A stretch of 49,956 bases of DNA, from the NCBI GenBank assembly GCA_964551815.1, contig CAZKEL010000010.1, forward strand, positions 1-49,956, in the 5' to 3' direction. The notes beneath the pieces are model-generated. The model searched no databases, was not told the origin of the DNA, and saw nothing but the letters and a program-made list of their open reading frames with translations. This stretch comes from D37C17 sp964551815. Lineage in GTDB: Bacteria > Fidelibacterota > Marinisomatia > SCGC-AAA003-L08 > D37C17. Positions 7,535 through 15,494 of this stretch are shown here, piece after piece; the first letter of the stretch is position 1; every line of letters begins with the position of its first letter. Position numbers and translations under genes: made by a program.

Positions 7535-8401
7535 ATGAATAAGTGGATTTTAGCAGCTCGGCTAAAGACTCTCCCTGCAGCACTGTCACCGGTAATATTG
7601 GGGACTGCCTTGTCTTACAGTGACGGGTTTTTCCAGCCCCTTATTTTTTTTATGACAGTGCTGGCTGCCCTCCTCATTCAAATTGGTGCCAACTTTGCCA
7701 ATGATGTCTATGACTTTGAAAAAGGGACTGACCGGGAAGACCGCTTAGGTCCCGTTCGGGCTACTCAGTCCGGACTTATATCCCCCAATCAAATGAAATC
7801 AGCCATGTGGATGGTTTTTGCCTTCGCCATACTATGTGGGATTTATCTGGCAAATATTGGCGGCTGGCCCATCGTTATAATCGGACTAACTTCCATTGCT
7901 GCCGGTATTGCCTATACCGGGGGACCCTTCCCCCTGGGATATTTTGGCTTTGGAGATATTTTTGTTTTCCTCTTCTTCGGAGTTATCGCCGTACCGGGAA
8001 CCTATTATTTACAAACTGAAATCGTAACTCTGTCAACTCTTTGGGCAGGCGGTGCTATGGGACTTCTCTCAACGGCAATTTTAGTTGTCAACAATATGAG
8101 AGACAGAGAAACGGATATACAATCAGGAAAGAAAACGCTGGCAGTCCGTTTTGGCAATTCATTTTCATTAGTCCAATTTGCCCTTTGTGTAATGCTGCCA
8201 TATTGCTATCCGTTGTTGATATGGTGGAAAGGTAACGCCAATATGTCGGTACTCCTCACCTTTTTCACCCTGCCTGTGGCAGTCCATCTTTTGGTGCAAT
8301 TGGGAGCAAAAACAGGCAAGGAGTTAAATCAAGTCTTGGCAGGCACTGCCCGGTTCATGTTTCTGTTTACTCTGCTTTTGAGTGTAGGGCTCATTTTATG
8401 A
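7535..8401 (+). CDS. menA: 1,4-dihydroxy-2-naphthoate polyprenyltransferase
   Basis: 288 aa, UbiA superfamily integral membrane protein with eight to nine helices. MenA attaches the polyprenyl tail to dihydroxynaphthoate and releases CO2, giving demethylmenaquinone. The first Asp-rich motif is NDVYDFEKGTDRED (56-69) and the second is NNMRDRETD (186-194); both bind the Mg-diphosphate. The N-terminus WILAARLKTLPAALSPVILG is typical. ATG at 7535 directly follows the repeat array, with no Shine-Dalgarno sequence, so expression may depend on the array. The stop overlaps the menC start as ATGA. Confidence 0.96.
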   Translation: MNKWILAARLKTLPAALSPVILGTALSYSDGFFQPLIFFMTVLAALLIQIGANFANDVYDFEKGTDREDRLGPVRATQSGLISPNQMKSAMWMVFAFAILCGIYLANIGGWPIVIIGLTSIAAGIAYTGGPFPLGYFGFGDIFVFLFFGVIAVPGTYYLQTEIVTLSTLWAGGAMGLLSTAILVVNNMRDRETDIQSGKKTLAVRFGNSFSLVQFALCVMLPYCYPLLIWWKGNANMSVLLTFFTLPVAVHLLVQLGAKTGKELNQVLAGTARFMFLFTLLLSVGLIL

Positions 8402-9432
8402 AGATTACGGATTTTAAGGTACAGCAATATTCCATTCCCTTTGTGAAACCCTTCCACACTTCAGGGGGAACTTTTACCCGGCGGGAGGGCTTTTGGATTA
8501 CCCTTTCAGATGGAAATTACCGAGGGCTTGGCGAAGCTGCTCCTTTACCTGGGTTCAGCGTTGAAACACTGCAGGATGTCCGCTATGCTTTGGAAGGCTT
8601 TCACCAGGCAGTGAAAGGTGAAAGTTTTGAGAGAGAAGAACTGTTTACCCTTATTCAGGTCCATACCGAAAAAATACCCTCTGCCCGCTTTGCTTTGGAA
8701 ACAGCCGTCTATGATCTGCTCTCCCAACAAGCAGGACTGCCATTGTCTCAATTCTTAAATCCACAGGCGGCTACCGAGATTTCCGTAAACGGAATTGCAG
8801 GCATCCATCTACCGGGGGACGGATTTTCAGTAATAAAAGTAAAAGTGGGATTTCGCAATCTCTTTGACGAAATTGAATATATGGAATACCTGACAAAGTC
8901 CTATGGTGATGAGGTGGTATTCAGGTTGGATTGTAACGGTGCATTTGATCTTTCCAAGGCTATCCGCTTTTGTAAGGAAATAGAAAAGTTCAACATAGAT
9001 TATGTGGAACAGCCCCTGCCGGCTGATGAGCTGGAAGATATGGCTGAACTTCGCTACCATACCACTATCCCCATTGCCGTTGATGAATCTCTTTGCGATT
9101 ACGAATCTGCAGAAAAAATAATGGAGGAACAGGCGGCTGATGTATTTGTCATCAAACCAATGGTCTCTAGCGGATTTACTGAATGCAAAAGAATTATAAA
9201 ATTAGCAAACACTGAAAATATCAGAACGGTAATCACCTCCTCACTTGAAACGCAGGTTGGCAGAACTGCCTGCCTGCATTTGGCAGCAGCCAACGAAATT
9301 TCTGAAGCCTGTGGATTGGCAACGGGACCATTATTACAGGAACAGGGTACCAATAACATCAGACAGAGGATAATGACTGTACCCGATTCTCACGGTCTTG
9401 GCATAACTATTGAAGAAAATTTTACCAATTAA
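8398..9432 (+). CDS. menC: o-succinylbenzoate synthase
   Basis: 344 aa, enolase superfamily. MenC dehydrates SHCHC to o-succinylbenzoate. The expected catalytic and metal residues are visible: KVKVG with Lys147 and Lys149, LDCNG with Asp178, YVEQPL with Glu204, VDESL with Asp229 and Glu230, and IKP with Lys253. The N-terminal capping domain (PFHTSGGTFTRREGFW) is present. Related dipeptide epimerases share the fold, but the men neighbours decide the call. ATGA overlap with menA; menE follows after two bases. Confidence 0.93.
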   Translation: MKITDFKVQQYSIPFVKPFHTSGGTFTRREGFWITLSDGNYRGLGEAAPLPGFSVETLQDVRYALEGFHQAVKGESFEREELFTLIQVHTEKIPSARFALETAVYDLLSQQAGLPLSQFLNPQAATEISVNGIAGIHLPGDGFSVIKVKVGFRNLFDEIEYMEYLTKSYGDEVVFRLDCNGAFDLSKAIRFCKEIEKFNIDYVEQPLPADELEDMAELRYHTTIPIAVDESLCDYESAEKIMEEQAADVFVIKPMVSSGFTECKRIIKLANTENIRTVITSSLETQVGRTACLHLAAANEISEACGLATGPLLQEQGTNNIRQRIMTVPDSHGLGITIEENFTN

Positions 9433-9434
9433 AG

Positions 9435-10847
9435 ATGAATTGGCTAAACCCTCAAATCCATAATAATCCCCATAAACTTTTTATTCAGGAGCAGGACAGG
9501 CAATATTCCTATTCTGATGTTGGGGGAATGGTGCACACCTTTGCCATGGCTTTGCTGAATGAAGGAATCCAACCGCATGACCGCGTTCTCATGTACCTCC
9601 CTGGTGGTGTTGAACTCATTGAAATGATCTTAGCCTGTTTTGAAATCGGAGCAGTGGCAGTCCCCATTTCCAACAAATTCACCGATTCAGAACGGGATGC
9701 CATAGTTGAAAAAATTCAACCCAAATTAATTATTACCAACAGGGAATCTAAAGAGGATTTCTCCTTCCTCCTTTCTCCCTCCTCCTTTCTCCCTCCAACT
9801 ATTACACCTATCGAAGAACTCCCCAATACCTCACGTGGATGTTCATCCATAAAAATTGTTTACAAACATAAATCAGATGATATTGCCGCCATCATTCTCA
9901 CTTCCGGCACCACCGGCATACCTAAAGCGGTACAGCTTACCTATGGTAATTTTGAAAATAGCTGCAATAACTGGAACGATTTTCTAAAATTTCAATCTAC
10001 TGATCAATTTCTCTGCTGTTTGCCTCTGCATCATATTGGGGGGTTGGCTGTCATGCTGAGAGCACTCAAATTTGGTTTTTCCATTAATTTAGTGTCCACC
10101 TTTAAAGCCCAAAAAGTATTAGATACGATTATCAAATTTCCAGTTTCAATAATCTCCCTGGTTCCCACCATGTTAAAACGCATATTAGAATTAGAGGGTG
10201 GACTTGAAGCTTTAAAAAAACTTCGCTGGATTTTATTAGGTGGCGGGCCATCACCTGAATATCTGTTGGACATCTGCATCAAAGAAAAGCTCAATATTGT
10301 GAAAGTCTATGGCATGACCGAAACCTGTTCCGGTACGGTAGGACTCAAACTCTTAGAAGAACCCCACCATAAATTATATGCCGGCAGACCCTTTACCGGC
10401 GCTAAAATATGGACAGAAAACGATGAGTTGCATATTTCCGGTCCAATGGTGATGCAGGGCTATGTAGGTGAGCCGGATACAAATGGCAGTCATAACTCTC
10501 ATGACCTGGGCCGAGTAGATGAGGATAATCTGGTGTTCTTGGACATCCGCCGTAAAGACCTCATTGTCACCGGCGGGGAAAATGTGAATCCCATTGAAGT
10601 GGAAGAAGCTCTCCTGAAAGTAGATGGCATTACTGATGCTGCGGTGGTTGGGGTGGAAGATGAAGAGTGGGGGCAGAAAGTTATTGCCTATATAGTTGGT
10701 GGACTACAAGTTTCAAGCCATAAGCTGCAAGAACATTTAAAGAAGGATCTTTCACCGTATAAAATACCCAAGGAGTTTGTTCAGATTTCCATTATACCCC
10801 GGAATGAATTGGGGAAGATTGAATATGAAAAACTAAAAGATAATTAG
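9435..10847 (+). CDS. menE: o-succinylbenzoate-CoA ligase
   Basis: 470 aa, adenylate-forming enzyme that activates o-succinylbenzoate with ATP and loads CoA. It shows the P-loop-like SGTTGIPK at 157-164, YGMTETCS, the hinge RRKDLIVTGGENVNP, and the C-terminal catalytic Lys segment PRNELGKIEYEKL. Residues 109-119 (FSFLLSPSSFL) are coded by a 35-bp run of 7-bp pyrimidine repeats in the poorly conserved linker before the ATP motif. Loss or gain of one repeat unit would shift the frame. It is the last visible men gene; menF, menD and menH are not in the window. Confidence 0.95.
   Translation: MNWLNPQIHNNPHKLFIQEQDRQYSYSDVGGMVHTFAMALLNEGIQPHDRVLMYLPGGVELIEMILACFEIGAVAVPISNKFTDSERDAIVEKIQPKLIITNRESKEDFSFLLSPSSFLPPTITPIEELPNTSRGCSSIKIVYKHKSDDIAAIILTSGTTGIPKAVQLTYGNFENSCNNWNDFLKFQSTDQFLCCLPLHHIGGLAVMLRALKFGFSINLVSTFKAQKVLDTIIKFPVSIISLVPTMLKRILELEGGLEALKKLRWILLGGGPSPEYLLDICIKEKLNIVKVYGMTETCSGTVGLKLLEEPHHKLYAGRPFTGAKIWTENDELHISGPMVMQGYVGEPDTNGSHNSHDLGRVDEDNLVFLDIRRKDLIVTGGENVNPIEVEEALLKVDGITDAAVVGVEDEEWGQKVIAYIVGGLQVSSHKLQEHLKKDLSPYKIPKEFVQISIIPRNELGKIEYEKLKDN
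9759..9793. repeat. Degenerate heptanucleotide array inside menE
   Basis: Five consecutive 7-bp units (TTCTCCT, TCCTCCT, TTCTCCC, TCCTCCT, TTCTCCC) make a pure pyrimidine tract on the plus strand. The unit length is not a multiple of three, so unit-number changes would alter the menE frame. Confidence 0.85.
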
Positions 10848-10868
10848 ATTTGATCTAATGTAAAGTAG

Positions 10869-10906
10869 TGGTTCAATATTTATTCTCCTTGGTGGGAATT
10901 GAACCA
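10869..10906. terminator. Hairpin downstream of menE
   Basis: TGGTTCAAT and ATTGAACCA (9 pairs) are separated by 20 bases, starting 22 bases after the menE stop. No U-run follows, so this could equally be a protein-binding dyad or an mRNA 3' end stabiliser. Confidence 0.35.
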
Positions 10907-10928
10907 ATTCAAATGTACTTTTTCTATT

Positions 10929-10968
10929 TACTCATTACTTTGAGTAATAATACTCAGTAAATTGAGTA
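10929..10968. promoter_or_regulatory. Two identical dyads TACTCA-N6-TGAGTA, 22 bp apart
   Basis: Arms lie at 10929-10934 with 10941-10946, and at 10951-10956 with 10963-10968. Two same-arm dyads spaced about two helical turns apart look like a dimer-of-dimers operator. No regulator gene is nearby and the controlled gene is unknown. Confidence 0.45.
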
Positions 10969-11329
10969 AAATGTATTACCAGAGAAGAAAAATAAATAAT
11001 TTCTACAGTTACCCCCACTTTGTTACAAAATTATGTCATTATTACCAATGCTTTATTACAATTATGTCAATTAAAAACCAAGTCTTTATATCCACCCGTG
11101 GCTATTACGGAACAGAAACCAAAAATTACAGCCTCAAAATTATAAACAGCTCTTATTCCAAAACACAGAAATTGCTTTTATTGAAATAATTTACAAAATA
11201 TATAATTCCCCGTTCCGTATTCCAATATCCGGATTAACCTGCCTGCCACCCATAATTAGATTAACCAGGTTGACAATATTCCAAAAATCCCATCTACTCA
11301 AACTTAAACGTACTACCATAGGCAAGCCT

Positions 11330-11371
11330 GCTTCCTTGTTCCTTTCTCCTTTTTCCCTGCTCCATTCTCCC
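11330..11371. repeat. Degenerate heptanucleotide array in the spacer
   Basis: Six 7-bp units (GCTTCCT, TGTTCCT, TTCTCCT, TTTTCCC, TGCTCCA, TTCTCCC) share words with the array inside menE. Confidence 0.75.
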
Positions 11372-11527
11372 ATCTACGCAAGCTACGATGGGCAAGCCTT
11401 TCTCCTTTCTCACCTCTACATTCGCTCTGCTCAATACGAGGTGCAAGCCTTTCTCCTTCTAAGGTCTGTAACAACTTGTTTCACAGTAAAAATTGTGGTG
11501 ATTTCTGAAGGGAAGTAATTTTATCTG

Positions 11528-13486
11528 ATGCTGCACAGACTATTACTAAAACTCAGAGCATTGCTCTTTTTAAGCCTCCTGTTGGGAGTATTCCTTTTAG
11601 GAGTAGAAGTCTATTTTGTTGTGACAAATTCTAACCGCCCTGATTTCTTTCCTGAAGGAGAACCACAGGAAATGACCAGCGGCCTCTTCAGCGCTTATGT
11701 ACACGAAGAAAATCCTGATCATATAAAAATGAAAGCCAAAGCTTCTATCCTTTGTGATTTTGATCTGGATGGTGATCTGGACTTATATTTTGGATATGAA
11801 GATTCCTATTATTTTGAAAATGATGGAGAAGTTTTTAAGGATAAAACAGAAGCTTATGACATTGAAGATTCCGGGTGCAGGGGAGTGATTGCAGGAGATG
11901 TGGACAACAACGGTTATCCGGATATGCTGAAATGGAGATTCTTATCTGAAACTACTCCGGAAAATGATTGTGGGCAAATTGATTCTGAAGAGGAATGTGA
12001 TGCAGAACCAGACTGCAACTGGGGCTTCAATCACTGTAACTTTAATGGTGATATGGTTCCTGCACCCCATGTAATCCTCATGAATGACGGAAACAATTAT
12101 TTTGAAGACGGTGAATTTCTCCCCGCTGTTGAACTTCCCTTTTTACATAGTTTAGGACTTATTGATGCAGACCTTGATGGTGATCTTGATCTCTTAGCTA
12201 TTCAGGAAGAAAACGACGACCAATTTATGCTCTATTTGAACGAAGGATTGAACGGCGATGGCTTCCCCCGATTTGAATTAGCATTTACCTTTTACCGGGA
12301 TTACGGTGCTTATTCTGCCAGCCGGATACTTGCCATTGCAGACTACGATGGTGACGGTGATCAAGATGTTTATGTAGGCCGGAAATATGGCATTAACTGG
12401 CTCTTTGAAAACCAAACTCTTACAGGATCTCCCGGCGAAGTGAGTTATAATTCAAATCCTGAGCCCTTTTTTATTGAGAGTGCCTATGAATTGGGAGTGG
12501 ATGACCCTGAAGTTGATCCTATTGGCAGCATGGGTTATGGGGCAGCCTGGGGGGATTATGACAATGACCAGGATTTTGATTTATATGTGGCAAACTGGGG
12601 GGTTAACCGCCTCTATGATAATGATGAAAATCAATTTACCAATGTTGCCAAAGCACATCTGATTGAATCGGATACACTGAGCAATGGATTAAGCTGGGGG
12701 GACTATAATAATGACGGACTCCTGGATATCTGGACTTCTAATATTCGCAACCCTGATGATGTATTTATTAATTTGGGGGATGCACAATGGGATGCCACTT
12801 CCAGTCCTCAGTTTCTCTCTGCATCGCAGGATGTAGTCTCAGGTGATGTAGATGGTGACGGATATTTGGATGTATTTGCTCCAGGACTTAAAATGGTAAA
12901 CGGTCCTCCCGGTGCAAAATTTACCAGTCTGCTTTATAAAAATGTGTCCGTTGATTCCAGTGCTTTAACTAATAATTGGCTGAAAATCCGCCTGGAAGGC
13001 AGCAAATCCAGCATTACCAATGGCGGCTGGTCAACTCAGTCAAATAAATCTGCCATTGGAGCCAGAGTGGTTCTACATTTGTCCGATCAGGATATTATGC
13101 GGGAAGTTATTGCAGGAAAGGGGCATGGTAATATGGAGCCTCTACTGCTGCACTTTGGGATGAATACGCATCTTTCTGCTCAGGGAATGACCATCTATTG
13201 GCCCAGCCGGAATCCACAAACCAATCAGCGGAAGGTGACTTATGTGGATGGTCCCATTGATGCTAATCTTGCCTACACCTTTGTTGAGGATATCGGATTT
13301 GTAGGTATGAAGGGAGATGCCAATGCAGATGAGGTTGTCAATGTACAAGATGTGGTGATAACCGTAAACCTTCTCTTATCTGATGAGACCCCTCAGCCAG
13401 AAATTTTCTGGGCTGTGGATCTGAATTACGATAACATCCTCAATGTTTTGGATGTAGTTCGTATCCTCAATTTAATCCTAAGTTAA
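11528..13486 (+). CDS. Exported FG-GAP/VCBS repeat protein with ASPIC/UnbV domain and C-terminal dockerin
   Basis: 652 aa. An N-terminal hydrophobic segment (about 10-33) is a signal peptide or membrane anchor. Calcium-loop repeats of the FG-GAP type follow (DFDLDGDLDLYFG, DVDNNGYPDML, DADLDGDLDLL, DYDGDGDQDVYVG, DYDNDQDFDLYVA, DYNNDGLLDIW, DVDGDGYLDVF), forming a predicted beta-propeller. An ASPIC/UnbV-type domain (about 485-590, with NWLKIRLEG and GARVVLH) comes next. The last 60 residues are a type I dockerin with two loops, DANADEVVNVQDVV and DLNYDNILNVLDVV. A C-x8-C-x5-C-x-W-x4-C insert lies near residues 154-175. The partner of the dockerin may be one of the cohesin-like proteins at 36.9-45.1 kb. 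The substrate is unknown. Confidence 0.9.
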   Translation: MLHRLLLKLRALLFLSLLLGVFLLGVEVYFVVTNSNRPDFFPEGEPQEMTSGLFSAYVHEENPDHIKMKAKASILCDFDLDGDLDLYFGYEDSYYFENDGEVFKDKTEAYDIEDSGCRGVIAGDVDNNGYPDMLKWRFLSETTPENDCGQIDSEEECDAEPDCNWGFNHCNFNGDMVPAPHVILMNDGNNYFEDGEFLPAVELPFLHSLGLIDADLDGDLDLLAIQEENDDQFMLYLNEGLNGDGFPRFELAFTFYRDYGAYSASRILAIADYDGDGDQDVYVGRKYGINWLFENQTLTGSPGEVSYNSNPEPFFIESAYELGVDDPEVDPIGSMGYGAAWGDYDNDQDFDLYVANWGVNRLYDNDENQFTNVAKAHLIESDTLSNGLSWGDYNNDGLLDIWTSNIRNPDDVFINLGDAQWDATSSPQFLSASQDVVSGDVDGDGYLDVFAPGLKMVNGPPGAKFTSLLYKNVSVDSSALTNNWLKIRLEGSKSSITNGGWSTQSNKSAIGARVVLHLSDQDIMREVIAGKGHGNMEPLLLHFGMNTHLSAQGMTIYWPSRNPQTNQRKVTYVDGPIDANLAYTFVEDIGFVGMKGDANADEVVNVQDVVITVNLLLSDETPQPEIFWAVDLNYDNILNVLDVVRILNLILS

Positions 13487-13489
13487 ATC

Positions 13490-14785
13490 ATGATTCAAAA
13501 GTGGCGAATTGCCTCTTTGGTGGGGATTCACCTGCTCATTCTCGCACATATATATTATTTTGGGGATGAAGTTATTGGCAGTCTTGATTTTCAGGAATTT
13601 TTTCACGCCTTTGTAAAATATGGTATTATAAATGCCGGGGTTGTGCTGGTTGTTCTTGCCTTTATCTCTACTCTGCTCTTTGGCCGATTCTTCTGTGGAT
13701 GGGCTTGCCATTTTGGAGCAGTACAGGAACTCTCCTGGTGGTTATTGAAAAAGATGGGGATTACGCCAAAATCGGTGAACTCCAGCCTGGTAACCATCCT
13801 CCCCTTGTTTATTTTGTTGAATTTCTACATTGCTCCCAACCTACACCATGCATTGAATACTCCCTGGGAAGGAATCACCATCAATTTGGGGATGCCTGAA
13901 ATTTGGGCATTTCTGCCTGGTTTTGTCATTGGAACCCTCACCTTTCTCGTTGATGGTTTTCTCATTGTGTATTTTCTGGGTCGAAAGGGGTTCTGCCGCT
14001 TTCTCTGTCCATGGGGTGCATTTTTGAAACTCCCCAATTCCTTGGCAATGTTCAAAGTGCGCAATACAGGTGGATGCTCACAATGCGGAAATTGTACCGA
14101 AAGCTGCCCGGTAGGGATTGATGTGAGTTATGAAATCAATAATTACGGAAAAGTAACCAATACTAACTGTACTTCCTGCCTGCTGTGTACGGAAGGCTGT
14201 CCTTCCTCAGCGATTTCTTATAAATGGGAAAGTCCTCTAAAAGAAAATTTTCAACTGAAACATTATGGATTGAACAGAGAAATGTACTCTTTGGAAGTCA
14301 TAAAAGACAAGTTCCAGTCCATTCATGCTAAGGATTTTCTCCTACTGCCCCTGATACTCATTTTCGGGTTTGCTATAGATGGGTTGTATGGAATGGGGCA
14401 TTTTCTTTCCTTTGGCATTGCTGCCATTTCAGGGGTGTTTGTCGTTATGCCAGAGAGTGGCAGTAAAAAGTCAAAAATCAACCAATTAATGACCACCCTT
14501 CTAATTATAGCCTTTTTTTGGCACGGAGTAGTAAAATATTCCATCTGGCAGGGGTTAGAGGAGTATGAAGAGGGGAATTATTCGTCCGCTGTATCTCATT
14601 TAGAAAGGGTGGTAAATATGTATCCCAAACCCATCGGCCGGTTTCATTTGTTATTAGGGGAAATGTATCTTGAAACTGGGGAAATTGCAAAAGCCCGAGA
14701 ACATGGACTAAAAGCTCAGGCAATTAATCCGGAGTATGAAGCCCCGAAAGTCTTATTGGAGAAAATTGAAGATATTCCTAAATGA
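13490..14785 (+). CDS. NapH/CcoG-like membrane [4Fe-4S] protein with C-terminal TPR-like tail
   Basis: 431 aa. Membrane helices surround two CxxxC motifs, FFCGWACHFGAVQE (Cys69, Cys73) and FCRFLCPWGAF (Cys169, Cys173). Two ferredoxin clusters follow: CSQCGNCTESCP (196-207) and CTSCLLCTEGCP (227-238). This layout is that of NapH/NosR/CcoG-type quinol-linked electron carriers. After two more helices, the last 85 residues (from WQGLEEYEEGNYSSAVSHLE) form TPR-like repeats, which is unusual for the family. It starts three bases after the dockerin protein, so the two are probably coexpressed. No nitrate, nitrous oxide or cytochrome oxidase gene is adjacent, so its electron acceptor is unknown. Confidence 0.85.
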   Translation: MIQKWRIASLVGIHLLILAHIYYFGDEVIGSLDFQEFFHAFVKYGIINAGVVLVVLAFISTLLFGRFFCGWACHFGAVQELSWWLLKKMGITPKSVNSSLVTILPLFILLNFYIAPNLHHALNTPWEGITINLGMPEIWAFLPGFVIGTLTFLVDGFLIVYFLGRKGFCRFLCPWGAFLKLPNSLAMFKVRNTGGCSQCGNCTESCPVGIDVSYEINNYGKVTNTNCTSCLLCTEGCPSSAISYKWESPLKENFQLKHYGLNREMYSLEVIKDKFQSIHAKDFLLLPLILIFGFAIDGLYGMGHFLSFGIAAISGVFVVMPESGSKKSKINQLMTTLLIIAFFWHGVVKYSIWQGLEEYEEGNYSSAVSHLERVVNMYPKPIGRFHLLLGEMYLETGEIAKAREHGLKAQAINPEYEAPKVLLEKIEDIPK

Positions 14786-15233
14786 TCAATTTCCTTAGGA
14801 TGGTTTTAAGCCACCGGATGGGTAAAATAATGTAAATTTATTATCAGTTATGATAATTGAGAATGAGAAAAAAAGAGAAGAGCCTCGAATTTTACAATCC
14901 CAGAGGGATTAAATATTTATAGGACAGAAATAAAATTACACAAGAACCCCAGAGGGGTTCAATGTAATTAGAGATAAATCCGGGACATAATGCTCCCAAA
15001 GATTTAATTGGGAACAAAAAGAAGAGAAAATTGGGTGTAAAATGACCCTTTCAATGGAGATTTAAATCAGTTCATAATCCAAATGTTTATTCAACATTTT
15101 CATGCATCTCTCATTGGTTCTGGTGGGTTAAAGCAGTTAATGTAATGGAAAACAACCCCCTGGCGGTTAAATGGTAATTCCCAGGATTTAAAATGTAAAA
15201 TTAACAATTAAAAACTACCTAATTTTACATACT
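14786..15233. other. 448-bp AT-rich spacer with a cluster of small palindromes
   Basis: No protein-coding signal is seen. The spacer holds three 15-bp palindromes listed separately and an imperfect GGGA-N8-TCCC near 14983-14998. The chorismate mutase promoter should lie in its AT-rich last 60 bases, but no confident -35/-10 pair was identified. Confidence 0.6.
14896..15168. repeat. Cluster of REP-like palindromes
   Basis: AATCCCAGAGGGATT (14896-14910), AACCCCAGAGGGGTT (14945-14959, extendable by one pair) and AACCCCCTGGCGGTT (15154-15168) are hairpin words of one design: A-A-[TC]-C-C-C arms with a three-base loop. The first two share the AGA loop and are followed by AATRT-like stretches. Confidence 0.7.
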
Positions 15234-15494
15234 ATGGATAAACGCATTCTTGACCTGAGACAGCAGATTGACGATATTGATGAAGAAATCATTCAGCTTC
15301 TGAAAAAACGCATGGGTATTTCAAAAGAAGTGGGGAAGCTCAAAGAAAAACTCCACATTCCTGTTGAAGATAAAACCAGAGAACAGGCCATTATAGACCG
15401 CCTGACTCAACAGGCAGGACGAAATCTCTCTGAGGAACAGCTCATCCGGATATTTACTGCCGTATTTAAATCTTCGAAGCAGATCCAAAAATGA
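15234..15494 (+). CDS. Chorismate mutase, AroQ class, monofunctional
   Basis: 86 aa, the normal size of a stand-alone AroQ-type all-helical chorismate mutase, which converts chorismate to prephenate. Signature residues are present: LDLRQQIDDIDEEIIQLLKKRM with the first active-site Arg, then VGKLKEKLHIPVEDKTRE. It is not fused to the dehydratase or dehydrogenase that act next; those are separate genes at 23.3 and 23.9 kb. It opens the aromatic supercluster, and its stop overlaps the start of the metal transporter gene as ATGA. Confidence 0.94.
   Translation: MDKRILDLRQQIDDIDEEIIQLLKKRMGISKEVGKLKEKLHIPVEDKTREQAIIDRLTQQAGRNLSEEQLIRIFTAVFKSSKQIQK

Larger units (their letters stand above)
10848..11527. 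other. 680-bp spacer after menE: hairpins, operator-like dyads, heptad array, no convincing gene
   Basis: Nothing here looks like a conserved protein; the open frames (10962-11189 and 11270-11518 plus, 11191-11373 minus) have low-complexity or repeat-derived translations. The spacer holds a hairpin at 10869-10906, two TACTCA dyads at 10929-10968, a 7-bp array at 11330-11371, and short hairpins at 11369-11392 and 11411-11443. Each of those last two hairpins, and a degenerate one before them, is followed by GCAAGCCT. Confidence 0.7.

Noticed and set aside
10962..11189. 75-residue open frame after the TACTCA dyads
   Set aside because: Composition is low-complexity, rich in Tyr, Lys and Ser, with no recognisable domain, and it starts inside the dyad; better explained as an AT-rich spacer.
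11270..11518. 82-residue open frame over the heptad array and hairpins
   Set aside because: The translation is made of repeat-coded peptides (SLFLSPFSLLHSPIYASYDG) with no ribosome site; treated as non-coding.
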